Source: Plesiocystis pacifica SIR-1 (GTDB taxonomy: Bacteria > Myxococcota_A > Polyangia > Nannocystales > Nannocystaceae). From it: a stretch of DNA of 64,000 nt. The DNA lies in contig NZ_ABCS01000025.1 of NCBI RefSeq assembly GCF_000170895.1, positions 1-64,000 on the forward strand, read 5' to 3'. Within the stretch, counting starts at the first letter, position 1. Every line of letters begins with the position of its first letter. Under the pieces are notes generated by a model. The model saw only the letters and a program-made list of their open reading frames with translations. It made no database searches and was not told where the DNA came from. The translations under genes were made by a program, and so were the position numbers. Below are positions 55,134-62,494 of the stretch, one piece after another.

Positions 55134-55622
55134 ATGTGGTCGGAGTGTGAGGTCGAAGGGGCGGCGGGGAATTTCACCGCCGACGCGCGCCAGTTCCCGC
55201 TCGTGGGCCTGCGCTGGACCGGCCAGCTGGAGGACGCCGCGATGCTCGAGGGCTTCGCGGCCTGGGTGGAGGAGTTCACCGAGTACCTCGGTGTCGCCCA
55301 GCAGCCGATCGTCGTGGTCGTCGACATGCGCCTGGCGCAGCGGCCCACGGGGGTGTTTCGGCGCGGGCTGATCAAGCTGCGCATCCGCCATAGAGCCGTC
55401 CTCGATCGCTGGGTCATCCACGACGTCGTCGTGACCAACAACGCGCCCGTTCGCACGATGCTGCAGACCTTGACCTGGGTCATGCCGTGGGTCCCGATCA
55501 CGGCGGTGGGTGACTTCGACGAGGGCCTCGGGCTCGCGCGGGATCTGTTGCGCGAGCGCGGCGTCCTGGATCCCGCGCTGGGTTCGGCGACGTTGTTCGG
55601 CGAGTCCAGCGCGCGGCCCTGA
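55134..55622 (+). CDS. STAS-like paralogue B
   Basis: 162 residues, same length as paralogue A and co-linear without gaps through the core: LVGLRWTGQLEDAAMLEGFA, IVVVVDMRLAQRPTGVFRRG, LDRWVIHDVVVTNN, VMPWVPITAVGDFDEG. The strictly shared RPT, FRR, LDRW, TPW/MPW and LLRERG elements mark the functional surface of the family. Tandem duplication followed by divergence; the two may form a heterodimer or respond to different partners, which is inference. Confidence 0.72.
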   Translation: MWSECEVEGAAGNFTADARQFPLVGLRWTGQLEDAAMLEGFAAWVEEFTEYLGVAQQPIVVVVDMRLAQRPTGVFRRGLIKLRIRHRAVLDRWVIHDVVVTNNAPVRTMLQTLTWVMPWVPITAVGDFDEGLGLARDLLRERGVLDPALGSATLFGESSARP

Positions 55623-55698
55623 AGCGTGGACGTGGGGGAGGGGCGAGCGCGCCCCTGGCCTGATGGGCACATCTTTTCGCCCTCGCGCGAGGTGCTGC

Positions 55699-55704
55699 TA
55701 AAAT
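55699..55704 (+). promoter_or_regulatory. -10-like element TAAAAT, 8 nt before transglycosylase ATG
   Basis: TAAAAT, GCGCACCC, ATG; the best consensus match among the near-leaderless set. Confidence 0.55.
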
Positions 55705-55712
55705 GCGCACCC

Positions 55713-56471
55713 ATGCCCAAGCTCTCTCGCGTGACCCGACGTCAGCTGCGCCTGGCCTCCCTGGGTGCCCTGAGCCTGGGCCTGGCCGTGCTCTTGGGCC
55801 AGCCCCACACCGTCGAGGCAGGCAAGCCCCGGGGCCCCGCGGGCAACAACAACTACTTCAAGTACGTCGACGAGGACGGGGTCATCCACATCACCAACCG
55901 GCCGCGGGGCAAGGGCGGGGACTGGAAGCTCTACAAGAGCGTCAAGGCCAACCGGACCGGCTCCTCACCCGACGCCTTCCGCGTCGGGCCGGACCGCAAG
56001 ACCCGGACCCTCGACACCGAGCGAGCGCACCGCTACGACGCCTACATCCGCGGCGCGGCCCGGCGCTACCAGCTGCCGGAGTCCTTCGTGCGCGCGGTGA
56101 TTCACACCGAGAGCCGCTTCAACCCCAGCGCCGTCAGCCGGGCCGGGGCCATGGGCCTGATGCAGCTGATGCCGAGCACGGCGAAGTTCCTCGGCGTGTC
56201 CCAGCCCTTCGACCCGCGCCAGAACATCTACGGCGGCTGCAAGCTCCTGCGCCTCCTCGCCAACCGCTTCAACGGCGACATGGTCCTGGTCGCGGCGGGC
56301 TACAACGCGGGCGCGGGCGCGGTGCTCAAGTACGAGGGCGTGCCGCCCTACGCCGAGACCCGGGCCTACGTGAAGTCGGTGCTGCGCCGCTACTACGCCT
56401 ACGAGCGTCAGACCCAGCTGGGCGGTGGCACGGCGGTACGTCGCGGGCCGGCGCGCCACATCGCGAATTGA
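55713..56471 (+). CDS. SLT-family lytic transglycosylase
   Basis: 252 residues. Signal peptide (about 1-36), then a short DUF4124-like segment (YFKYVDEDGVIHITNRP) and a lysozyme-like SLT domain (about 105-235). The catalytic Glu lies in AVIHTESRFNPSAVSRAGA, followed by the family's MGLMQLMPSTAKFLGV and GGCKLLRLLANRFNGD, LVAAGYNAGAGAVLKY. It cleaves peptidoglycan with formation of 1,6-anhydro-muramic acid. If the AmpG-like permease at 46.3-47.6 kb is a true AmpG, the products of this enzyme could be its substrates. Confidence 0.93.
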   Translation: MPKLSRVTRRQLRLASLGALSLGLAVLLGQPHTVEAGKPRGPAGNNNYFKYVDEDGVIHITNRPRGKGGDWKLYKSVKANRTGSSPDAFRVGPDRKTRTLDTERAHRYDAYIRGAARRYQLPESFVRAVIHTESRFNPSAVSRAGAMGLMQLMPSTAKFLGVSQPFDPRQNIYGGCKLLRLLANRFNGDMVLVAAGYNAGAGAVLKYEGVPPYAETRAYVKSVLRRYYAYERQTQLGGGTAVRRGPARHIAN

Positions 56472-56506
56472 GGCTGCTTTGCCCCGCAAGCGTCGTCCAC
56501 GACGGC

Positions 56507-56512
56507 TAAAGT
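56507..56512 (+). promoter_or_regulatory. Candidate -10 (TAAAGT) of monooxygenase gene
   Basis: TAAAGT about 80 nt before the ATG at 56592; a longer leader than most neighbours. Confidence 0.35.
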
Positions 56513-56591
56513 AGACAGAGGCCCCCGAGAGTGACTCGCGCCAAGGGCGCTGACTCCCTCGGAACCGACGTTTCGGGCATGATGGTCCGCG

Positions 56592-58061
56592 ATGGCAGCT
56601 CTCGGACACTCGATGAGGATGGGGCTGTGCGCCCTGCTCGTTCCCCTGGCTGTGGGCTGCGGGGACGCTCCGGCGGGCGACGACGAGCTCGGGGAGTCGG
56701 GCGAGGTCGGCAGCAACGGCGAGGTCACCGGAGAGGACGGGCCCGTCGACGACACCGAGGCGACGGACTCGGCCGACACGACCACGGAGACCGGGACCGA
56801 CACCGGCGAGGCTGGGTTGACCTACTGGAAGGACGCCAAGGCGGTCATCGACGCGCGCTGCGTGAGCTGCCACCAGGCGGGCGCCATCGCTCCCTTCGCC
56901 CTCGAGACCTGGGAGCAGGTCGAGAATTTCGCACCGCTGCTCGGCGAGTCGATCGTCGCAGGCTCCATGCCCCCGTGGCCACCGAGCGCCGACTGCAACA
57001 GCTTCCAGCACGACCGCTCGCTCAGCGCCGAACAAGAGGCGCTGCTGCTCGGGTGGATCGACGCCGGCTACCCCGAGGGCGATCCCGCCGACGCCCCCGA
57101 GCCGCCGCCGGAGCCCGAGCCCTGGGAGCCCGACCTGATCATCGAGCTGCCCGAGCCCTACTCCCCCGCGCCCGGCGAGCTCGACGACTACCGCTGCTTT
57201 GCGATCCCCTGGCCCGAGGAGCTGACCGAGGAGCAGTTCGTCGTCGGCCACGAGGTCTTCCCCGGGCAGCCCGAGCTCGTGCATCACGTCATCACCTTCG
57301 TCGCGGATCCGGACGAAGCTCCGGCCTACCAGGCCTTCGACGACGAGGACCCGGGGCCGGGCTACAGCTGCTTTGGCGGCCCGGGCAAGGTCGACTGGTC
57401 CGCGCGCTGGCTCGGCGACTGGGCCCCGGGGGCCGAGCGCTGGGAGGCCCCGGCCGGGACGGGTGTGCGGGTGCTGCCCGGCTCCTTGCTCATCGTCCAG
57501 GTCCACTACAGCGCCCTGGGCGGAGAGCCCCAGCCCGACCTGACCTCCCTGGCCTTTCAGACTCAGCCCGAGGTCGAGCGCCGCGGTGACTTCATCCCCA
57601 TCGTCAACTACGGCTGGGTGCTCGGGGCCACGCCGATGACCATCCCGGCTGGAGAGAGCGGGGTCACGCACGGCGTGACCCTCGCGCGCGAGAACCCGAT
57701 CATTCAGTACCTGACCTCCAACCTCGGCGTGTCGCCCAGCGACGAGCTCGAGGTGTGGCGGGCGACCTTGCACATGCACATGCTGGGGACGCGCGCGCAG
57801 CTGACCCTCGAGGAAGGGGGCGAGGACACCTGCCTGCTGAACATCGAGGACTGGGACTTCAACTGGCAGGGCGACTACCTCATGGAGGAGCCCCAGCTGT
57901 TCGGGCCTGGGGACGCGGTGCGCCTCGACTGCGAGTACGACAACAGCCCGGAGAACCAGCCGATCGTCGATGGCGGGCCGCTAGAGCCCGCGGACGTGGG
58001 TTGGGGCGACGGGACCCTGGACGAGATGTGCCTGGGGATCCTGTATATGGCCACCAAGTAG
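56592..58061 (+). CDS. Heme c-copper type II ascorbate-dependent monooxygenase-like lipoprotein
   Basis: 489 residues. Lipoprotein signal ending LAVGC (Cys23), acidic stalk to about residue 75, then a cytochrome c-like segment with CVSCH in VIDARCVSCHQAGAIAPFAL. The remainder matches PHM/DBH-type copper monooxygenases: ELVHHVITF (His pair), IVQVHYSALGG, LHMHMLGTRAQLTLEEGG (His-x-His of the second copper) and DEMCLGILYM with the Met ligand. Animal relatives hydroxylate peptidyl-glycine or dopamine using ascorbate. Here the fused heme could feed electrons. Substrate unknown; envelope-anchored. An alternative ATG at 56613 also precedes the signal. Confidence 0.85.
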   Translation: MAALGHSMRMGLCALLVPLAVGCGDAPAGDDELGESGEVGSNGEVTGEDGPVDDTEATDSADTTTETGTDTGEAGLTYWKDAKAVIDARCVSCHQAGAIAPFALETWEQVENFAPLLGESIVAGSMPPWPPSADCNSFQHDRSLSAEQEALLLGWIDAGYPEGDPADAPEPPPEPEPWEPDLIIELPEPYSPAPGELDDYRCFAIPWPEELTEEQFVVGHEVFPGQPELVHHVITFVADPDEAPAYQAFDDEDPGPGYSCFGGPGKVDWSARWLGDWAPGAERWEAPAGTGVRVLPGSLLIVQVHYSALGGEPQPDLTSLAFQTQPEVERRGDFIPIVNYGWVLGATPMTIPAGESGVTHGVTLARENPIIQYLTSNLGVSPSDELEVWRATLHMHMLGTRAQLTLEEGGEDTCLLNIEDWDFNWQGDYLMEEPQLFGPGDAVRLDCEYDNSPENQPIVDGGPLEPADVGWGDGTLDEMCLGILYMATK

Positions 58062-58070
58062 GGTTCGGGG

Positions 58071-58076
58071 TAACCT
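58071..58076 (+). promoter_or_regulatory. -10-like element TAACCT, 8 nt before GTG at 58085
   Basis: TAACCT, GGCCGCGC, GTG, although the preceding same-strand gene ends only 9 nt before it; an internal promoter for the AIM24-pgsA-pabB operon. Confidence 0.45.
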
Positions 58077-58084
58077 GGCCGCGC

Positions 58085-58882
58085 GTGCCTTCCTCCGAGA
58101 TCCCCGGCGTCACGAGCTTCGCGTTCAGTCGCCTGCTGACTCCCGAGCCCGGGACCGACTCGATCTCGCTCACGCGGGAGGGTCACCTGCTGGTCAACGT
58201 CGCGGGCGAGACGATGACGCGTACGGACGCGCTGCTCTTGTGCAGCGAGAACCTCGAGATCCGGCCGCTCAATCGGCGCATGCAGGGGCGGGCCGTGCCC
58301 GACGTGTTCCGCCGCCTCGCCTCCCTCGAGGGCGAGGGCTACCTGATCATCTCCCGCGAGGACGAGCGCTTTTATCCGCTGAGGCTCGAGCGCGACCTGT
58401 GCTTCTTCGTCGAGCGGACCATCTGGGCCCTCGACGCGAGCTTGATGTGGGACGTGGGCATGCTCCCGGGCTCGCGCGGCGGGGCGAACATCACCCTGAT
58501 CCGCGTCGCCGGTGAGGGCATGGTCGCGCTGCGGGTGTCCGGCGAGCTCGTGGCCATCAAGGTCTCGCCCGAGCGCCCCCACCGCGTGCACCACGACGGC
58601 TTCGTCGGCTGGGTCGGCAACGTCGTGCCCTCGGCCGAGCGCGGCAGCCCCTTCCTGCGCTGCGAGGGCGAGGGCGCGGTGTTCGTGGCCTTGCCCGAGG
58701 GCCCCGCTCGCCCCGTCGAGGACGCCCGGAGCGGGCCCATCGCGGTCCCCAGCCCCGCCGTGCCTGCGGTCCCGCCCAAGGTGCCGACCTCGCGCGCCGT
58801 GCCGCCGCCCAAGGTGCCGCCCAAGGCCGGCAAGCCGCCGCAGGCCAAAGCGAAGCCCCAGGCGAGCAAGAAGAAGGGCTGA
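58085..58882 (+). CDS. AIM24-family protein
   Basis: 265 residues from a GTG start. The beta-rich core resembles the AIM24/TIGR00266 family: LEIRPLNRRMQGRAV, CFFVERTIWALDASLMWDVG, GANITLIRVAGEGMVALRVS and VGWVGNVVPSAE. The C-terminal 60 residues are Pro/Lys/Ala-rich (PPKVPPKAGKPPQAKAKP) and probably disordered. Bacterial members have no settled function; the yeast relative acts in mitochondrial inner-membrane organisation. First gene of an operon with pgsA 6 nt downstream, which hints at a membrane-related role. Confidence 0.78.
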   Translation: MPSSEIPGVTSFAFSRLLTPEPGTDSISLTREGHLLVNVAGETMTRTDALLLCSENLEIRPLNRRMQGRAVPDVFRRLASLEGEGYLIISREDERFYPLRLERDLCFFVERTIWALDASLMWDVGMLPGSRGGANITLIRVAGEGMVALRVSGELVAIKVSPERPHRVHHDGFVGWVGNVVPSAERGSPFLRCEGEGAVFVALPEGPARPVEDARSGPIAVPSPAVPAVPPKVPTSRAVPPPKVPPKAGKPPQAKAKPQASKKKG

Positions 58883-58888
58883 GTCGCC

Positions 58889-59614
58889 TTGAGCACGGAG
58901 CCAAAGGAGCGAGCGCCCGCCTCCGAGGACGCTGGCGCGGGCAAGAACGATGCGCGCCGCCCGGGGCTGGCGGCCTTCAAGCGCGAGATCCTCAACGCGC
59001 CCAACCTCATCACCATCGGGCGCATGTTCATGATCCCGCCGGTGCTGTGGCTGGTCGGGCGGCCCGAGCCGATCATGGGCTTCCTCGCCATGCTCGTGTT
59101 CCTCAGCGCGGGCGGCCTGGATCTCCTGGATGGTTTCCTCGCCCGTCGCCAGGGCCTCGTGACCTTCTTCGGCAAGTTCGCCGATCCCCTCGCCGACAAG
59201 ATCATGGTCATGGCCCTGCTGGTCTACCTGGTCGCGGAGGGGCGCATCCCGCCGTGGCTGGTGGTCATCTTGCTCGGCCGGGAGTTCTACATCTCGGGGC
59301 TGCGGACCATGGCCATCAACGAGGGCGTGGAGATCTCGGCGGGGGCGTGGGGCAAGGCCAAGACCAGCTTCCAGGTCATCGGCATCTCGATGGTGTTGAT
59401 CTACTTCCCCTACCGCGCGCCGATCGGCGGGGTGATCCACTTCTTCGAGGTCGGCATGCTGCTGCTCTACGTGTCCGCGGCGCTGTCGGTGATCAGCGCC
59501 TACACCTATACGCGCGGCTTCATCACGGCGCTGCGCGAGCGCGACACGGGCGGTGAAGGCGAGGGCGAGACCGCGGCCGAGGTGGCAGCCGAGGGAGGCG
59601 AGGGCGCGACGTGA
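58889..59614 (+). CDS. pgsA: CDP-diacylglycerol-glycerol-3-phosphate 3-phosphatidyltransferase
   Basis: 241 residues from a TTG start 6 nt after the AIM24 stop. Integral membrane enzyme making phosphatidylglycerol phosphate. The CDP-alcohol phosphotransferase signature is exact: DGFLAR-x8-G-x3-D-x3-D in LLDGFLARRQGLVTFFGKFA followed by DPLADK. About six membrane segments. N-terminal 25 and C-terminal 25 residues are charged extensions beyond the usual 180-200-residue core. Its stop overlaps the pabB start (GTGA). Confidence 0.92.
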   Translation: MSTEPKERAPASEDAGAGKNDARRPGLAAFKREILNAPNLITIGRMFMIPPVLWLVGRPEPIMGFLAMLVFLSAGGLDLLDGFLARRQGLVTFFGKFADPLADKIMVMALLVYLVAEGRIPPWLVVILLGREFYISGLRTMAINEGVEISAGAWGKAKTSFQVIGISMVLIYFPYRAPIGGVIHFFEVGMLLLYVSAALSVISAYTYTRGFITALRERDTGGEGEGETAAEVAAEGGEGAT

Positions 59615-60828
59615 GCGGGCCGGCTGCGCTGCTCGACGCCGTCGTCCACGGGGTCGAGCCCGAGCTGTGCTGGCTCGACGGCGGCGCGGAGGCGGGCAGC
59701 GCCATCGGTCGCCGCCCCGATCGAGTCGTCGTCGCCGATGACCTCGCGGCCCTCGACGAGGTCGAGGCCAGCTGGCGGGCCCAGCCCGAGCACGGCTGGA
59801 TCGGTTGGGTCAGCTACGACCTCGGGGCCGCCGCGCTGCTCGGGCGAGCGCCGCGGAGCAGCGGGTTGCCGCACCTGGTCCTGCGCCGCTACCCGAACCT
59901 GTGCCGCTCGCAGACGCCCCTGGACGGCTCTGGGCTCGGGGTCGAGTTTGGCGCGCCCTGGCCCCTCGAGGCCCTGCGCCCCGAGCTCGCGGCCGAGGCC
60001 TACCGCGACCGGGTCCGCGCCGCCCTCGAGTCGATCCGCGCCGGGGACACCTACCAGATCAACGCCTCTCAGAAGCTGTTCGCCCCGTGGACCGAGGCCG
60101 CGCGCACGCGCAGCTTTGGTGCGCGCGTGGCCGCCGTCTACCACGCCCTGCGCCGGGCCACGCCCGCGACCATGGGCGCGCTGATCCTCGTCGATTCGGA
60201 GCGGGCGATCGTCTCCAACTCGCCCGAGACCCTCCTCGACCTGCGCCTGGGCGGGCACCCGAGCGGCCGCGACCTCGCGCGCTCGTGGCCGATCAAGGGC
60301 ACGCGCCCCCGGGACCCCGATCCCCGGCGCGATCGCCTGGCCGCCGAGGAGCTGTGCGCGAGCGCCAAGGACCGCGCCGAGCACGTGATGATCGTCGATC
60401 TGGTCCGCAACGACCTGGGCAGCCTCGCCGTACCCGGGACCGTGCGCGCACCCCGAGCGCCGAGCCTGGTGTCGCTGCCGACGGTCCACCACCTCGTCAG
60501 CGAAGTGTCCTGCGCACTCGCGCCGGGCTGGAGCCTGCGCGCTCTGTTCGCTGCGTTGTTCCCGGGAGGCAGCATCACCGGCGCGCCCAAGCGGCGCAGC
60601 GTCGAGATCATCGACGAACTCGAGGGCGAGGCGCGGGGCATCTACTGCGGCGCGATCATGATCCTCGACCGACTCGGGGTACGGGTGAGCATTCCGATTC
60701 GCACCGGTGTGCTCGACGCGCGCGGGCTCGAGCTGCGCAGCGGCGGGGGCATCGTGGCCGACAGCGATCCCGAGGCCGAGCGCCTCGAGACCCTGGCCAA
60801 GGCGCGTGCTTTCGATCGGGGTCGCTGA
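59611..60828 (+). CDS. pabB: Aminodeoxychorismate synthase component I
   Basis: 405 residues from a GTG start overlapping pgsA. Chorismate-utilising enzyme fold: INASQKLF, SNSPETLLDL, the PIKGTRPRD motif whose Lys is characteristic of PabB (anthranilate synthase has Ala here), DLVRNDLG, and FPGGSITGAPKRRSVEIIDE with SGGGIVADSDPEAE. It makes 4-amino-4-deoxychorismate for folate synthesis with a glutamine amidotransferase partner that is not in this window. No fused lyase domain. Confidence 0.92.
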   Translation: MSGPAALLDAVVHGVEPELCWLDGGAEAGSAIGRRPDRVVVADDLAALDEVEASWRAQPEHGWIGWVSYDLGAAALLGRAPRSSGLPHLVLRRYPNLCRSQTPLDGSGLGVEFGAPWPLEALRPELAAEAYRDRVRAALESIRAGDTYQINASQKLFAPWTEAARTRSFGARVAAVYHALRRATPATMGALILVDSERAIVSNSPETLLDLRLGGHPSGRDLARSWPIKGTRPRDPDPRRDRLAAEELCASAKDRAEHVMIVDLVRNDLGSLAVPGTVRAPRAPSLVSLPTVHHLVSEVSCALAPGWSLRALFAALFPGGSITGAPKRRSVEIIDELEGEARGIYCGAIMILDRLGVRVSIPIRTGVLDARGLELRSGGGIVADSDPEAERLETLAKARAFDRGR

Positions 60829-60868
60829 GCGGGGAGGGGCGTCGCGATAGACGCACCTGCAGACCTGC

Positions 60869-60874
60869 TAGGAT
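60869..60874 (+). promoter_or_regulatory. -10-like element TAGGAT before PHA-granule-type gene
   Basis: TAGGAT 17 nt before the GTG at 60892, leaving room for a short leader with AGAGAG. Confidence 0.4.
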
Positions 60875-60891
60875 GACCGCAGAGAGTCCTC

Positions 60892-61209
60892 GTGAAGACG
60901 CACAAGATTCCCCACGATCTCGATCTCGACCTCGCCAAGCTCGCCGCCCGCAAGGCCGCGGAAGCCTACGGGGAGCGCTTTGCCGAGTACAACTACAAGG
61001 CCAACTGGGTCCGTGACGACCGCGTCGAGCTCAGCTTCGAGGTCATGGGGAAGCGCCTGGACGGGGCGATGACGGTCAAGCCGCGGCAGCTCGACCTCGA
61101 GCTGGACGTGCCCTTCATGTTCCGGCCGTTTCAGAGCAAGGCCATCTCGCTGATCGAGCGGGAGGCCTTGAGCTGGATCGAGAAGGCCCGCAAAGGCGAG
61201 CTGTCTTAA
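60892..61209 (+). CDS. Polyhydroxyalkanoic acid system (PHA_gran_rgn-type) protein
   Basis: 105 residues, GTG start. The layout HKIPHDLDLDLAKLAARKAA (helix), VRDDRVELSFEVMGKRLDGA (strands), LDLELDVPFMFRPFQSKAIS and a C-terminal helix with Ile/Glu/Trp matches the small polyhydroxyalkanoic acid system family. Despite the name, many carriers lack PHA synthesis; a general envelope or storage-granule role is uncertain. No pha genes are nearby. Confidence 0.75.
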   Translation: MKTHKIPHDLDLDLAKLAARKAAEAYGERFAEYNYKANWVRDDRVELSFEVMGKRLDGAMTVKPRQLDLELDVPFMFRPFQSKAISLIEREALSWIEKARKGELS

Positions 61210-61210
61210 A

Positions 61211-61326
61211 CCCCCTCGGGCGCAGGGAACTGGGGTTGCTTTGGACCTGCCTGTGGCAGGTCGGCTGCTTTGGACCCCCTCGGGCGCAGGGAACTGGGGC
61301 TGCAGCGGACCTGCCTGTGGCAGGTC
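61211..61326. repeat. Two copies of a 52-bp repeat carrying a hairpin
   Basis: Copies at 61211-61262 and 61275-61326 (64-bp period), starting ccccctcgggcgcagggaac and nearly identical. Each ends in a perfect GACCTGCC/GGCAGGTC stem with a TGT loop (61244-61262 and 61308-61326). REP-like; the first follows the preceding stop codon by 1 nt and may act as a terminator or mRNA stabiliser. Confidence 0.85.
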
Positions 61327-61366
61327 CTCTCGTCGCTGCGCTCCTCGGGCAGGGTCGCTCGTGGGT

Positions 61367-61394
61367 TCGAGGGGGCATGTGATCGCCCCCTCGA
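61367..61394. repeat. Long inverted repeat
   Basis: TCGAGGGGGC/GCCCCCTCGA perfect 10-bp stem with an 8-nt loop in the gap downstream of the 52-bp repeats. No T-tract. Confidence 0.6.
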
Positions 61395-61435
61395 GAGGGG
61401 GCGTGGTTTGGCGGGGGTGAGGAGCGGCTTGGCTT

Positions 61436-61470
61436 GGTTGGGTTGGGTTGGGTTGGGTTGGGTTGGGTTG
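61436..61470 (+). repeat. GGTTG pentamer tandem repeat (seven units)
   Basis: Seven perfect GGTTG units. Each junction gives GGG, so six evenly spaced G-runs on the plus strand could form a G-quadruplex. It lies about 50 nt before the promoter of the 57-residue gene. Confidence 0.9.
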
Positions 61471-61520
61471 GGTGAAAATCGTGCGGGGTCGTGGCTCGGG
61501 CCTGGGTGGGGGTCGGTTGC

Positions 61521-61526
61521 TAGCTT
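61521..61526 (+). promoter_or_regulatory. -10-like element TAGCTT, 6 nt before GTG at 61533
   Basis: TAGCTT, GGGTTG, GTG; supports the small gene that follows. Confidence 0.5.
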
Positions 61527-61532
61527 GGGTTG

Positions 61533-61706
61533 GTGGGCGAGTCTTGGGTGCTCTGGCGGCAGGATGACAATGGGAATCGCTTCGTGATGCGGCGGTCGGG
61601 GTCGCGGGGGGAGTTGGAGGCGTTGGCGGCGATGTACGAGGCCCGGGGGCACAAGCAGCTTTATTGGGTGGAGGCGGAGGCTGGAATTGAAAACGCCCCG
61701 CGTTGA
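61533..61706 (+). CDS. Small conserved-type protein, 57 residues
   Basis: GTG start; reads MGESWVLWRQDDNGNRFVMR, then a Gly/Glu-containing helix (SRGELEALAAMYEARGHKQ) and LYWVEAE. The order W-V-L-W-R-Q-D-D-N-G-N, then a helix with ALAA..EARGHKQ and YWV resembles small SPOR-like stand-alone proteins seen in many proteobacteria. Cytosolic, no signal peptide. A promoter-like TAGCTT sits 6 nt upstream. The stop codon is inside the loop of a hairpin that terminates the convergent lipoprotein gene. Confidence 0.7.
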   Translation: MGESWVLWRQDDNGNRFVMRRSGSRGELEALAAMYEARGHKQLYWVEAEAGIENAPR

Positions 61707-61715
61707 GGCGGGGCG
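61690..61715 (-). terminator. Terminator of cytochrome-like lipoprotein gene
   Basis: CGCCCCGC/GCGGGGCG 8-bp stem (61694-61715) with a 6-nt loop; on the minus strand it is followed by TTTTCAATT. It lies about 30 nt past the stop at 61745 and overlaps the end of the convergent small gene. Confidence 0.65.
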
Positions 61716-61744
61716 CTTGGGATGCAGGATGGTGTGTGGAGGGC

Positions 61745-62386
61745 TCAGGGCTGGGCGCCGTCGGCGATCCAGTCGAGGATGAGCATCTCGTCCATGCTGC
61801 TGAGGGAGCCGCCGGGCGGCATGGGGCCGCCAGCGCTGGCGGTGCCCTGGATCTTGTCGACGAGGTAGCTGCCGTTGGGATCGCCGGGGGCGATGCGGGG
61901 GGTGCCGGGCTCCTGGGTGGCGGCGACGTCGACGAGGTTGGCGTAGGCGGTGCCGGCGTCGGGCATGGCGAGGCCAGCGGGGCCGCCGTTCACGTGGCAG
62001 CTGCAGTTGGCCATGATCACCGGGTAGACGTCGCCCTCGAAGGACAGGCCCATGCCGGTCTCTTCTTCGGTGGTCTCCTCTTCGGTGGTCTCTTCCTCGG
62101 TCGTCTCCTCCTCGGTGGTGGACTCCTCCTCTTCGGTGGTGGACTCCTCCTCGGTGGTGGACTCCTCTTCGGTGGTGGACTCCTCCTCTTCGGTGGTGGT
62201 CTCGTCCTCGGTGGTGTCGGTGGACTCCTCCTCTTCGGTGGTGGTCTCCTCTTCTTCTTCACCAGCGGTCTCGCCGATGTCGTCGTCGGCTCCGTCGTCG
62301 CTGGGGCAAGCGGTGAGGCTGAGGGCCACGAGGGCGCCGAAGCAGGCGCGCATGGATTGTTTGGTCAGGGTCAGTTTCAGGGTCAT
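61745..62386 (-). CDS. Stalked cytochrome-like lipoprotein with CXCH motif
   Basis: 213 residues. ATG 62386 has AGAGGA upstream. Lipoprotein signal ending LTAC, then a roughly 75-residue stalk of nearly pure Thr/Glu (blocks such as TTEEESTTEEE) and a C-terminal domain of about 100 residues. That domain reads like planctomycete-type cytochrome c (PSCyt1-like) segments: FEGDVYPVIMANCSCHVNGG, then APGDPNGSYLVDKIQG and GPMPPGGSLSSMDEMLILDW with a possible Met ligand. The heme motif is C-S-C-H, one residue short of CXXCH. Surface electron-transfer role is inference. Confidence 0.75.
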   Translation of the reverse strand: MTLKLTLTKQSMRACFGALVALSLTACPSDDGADDDIGETAGEEEEETTTEEEESTDTTEDETTTEEEESTTEEESTTEEESTTEEEESTTEEETTEEETTEEETTEEETGMGLSFEGDVYPVIMANCSCHVNGGPAGLAMPDAGTAYANLVDVAATQEPGTPRIAPGDPNGSYLVDKIQGTASAGGPMPPGGSLSSMDEMLILDWIADGAQP

Positions 62387-62494
62387 GAAGGGAATCCTCT
62401 GACGCAGGCATAGCGCGGCCCACATCGCCGCGCATGGCGAATGGGGGCGACGATTGGAGAGATAGATGGGGGTGATGGGCCGAGCGCGCGAGGC

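Noticed and set aside
61436..61470. Telomere-like GGGTT array as a chromosome end or integration site
   Set aside because: Only 35 bp long, internal, with ordinary genes on both sides.
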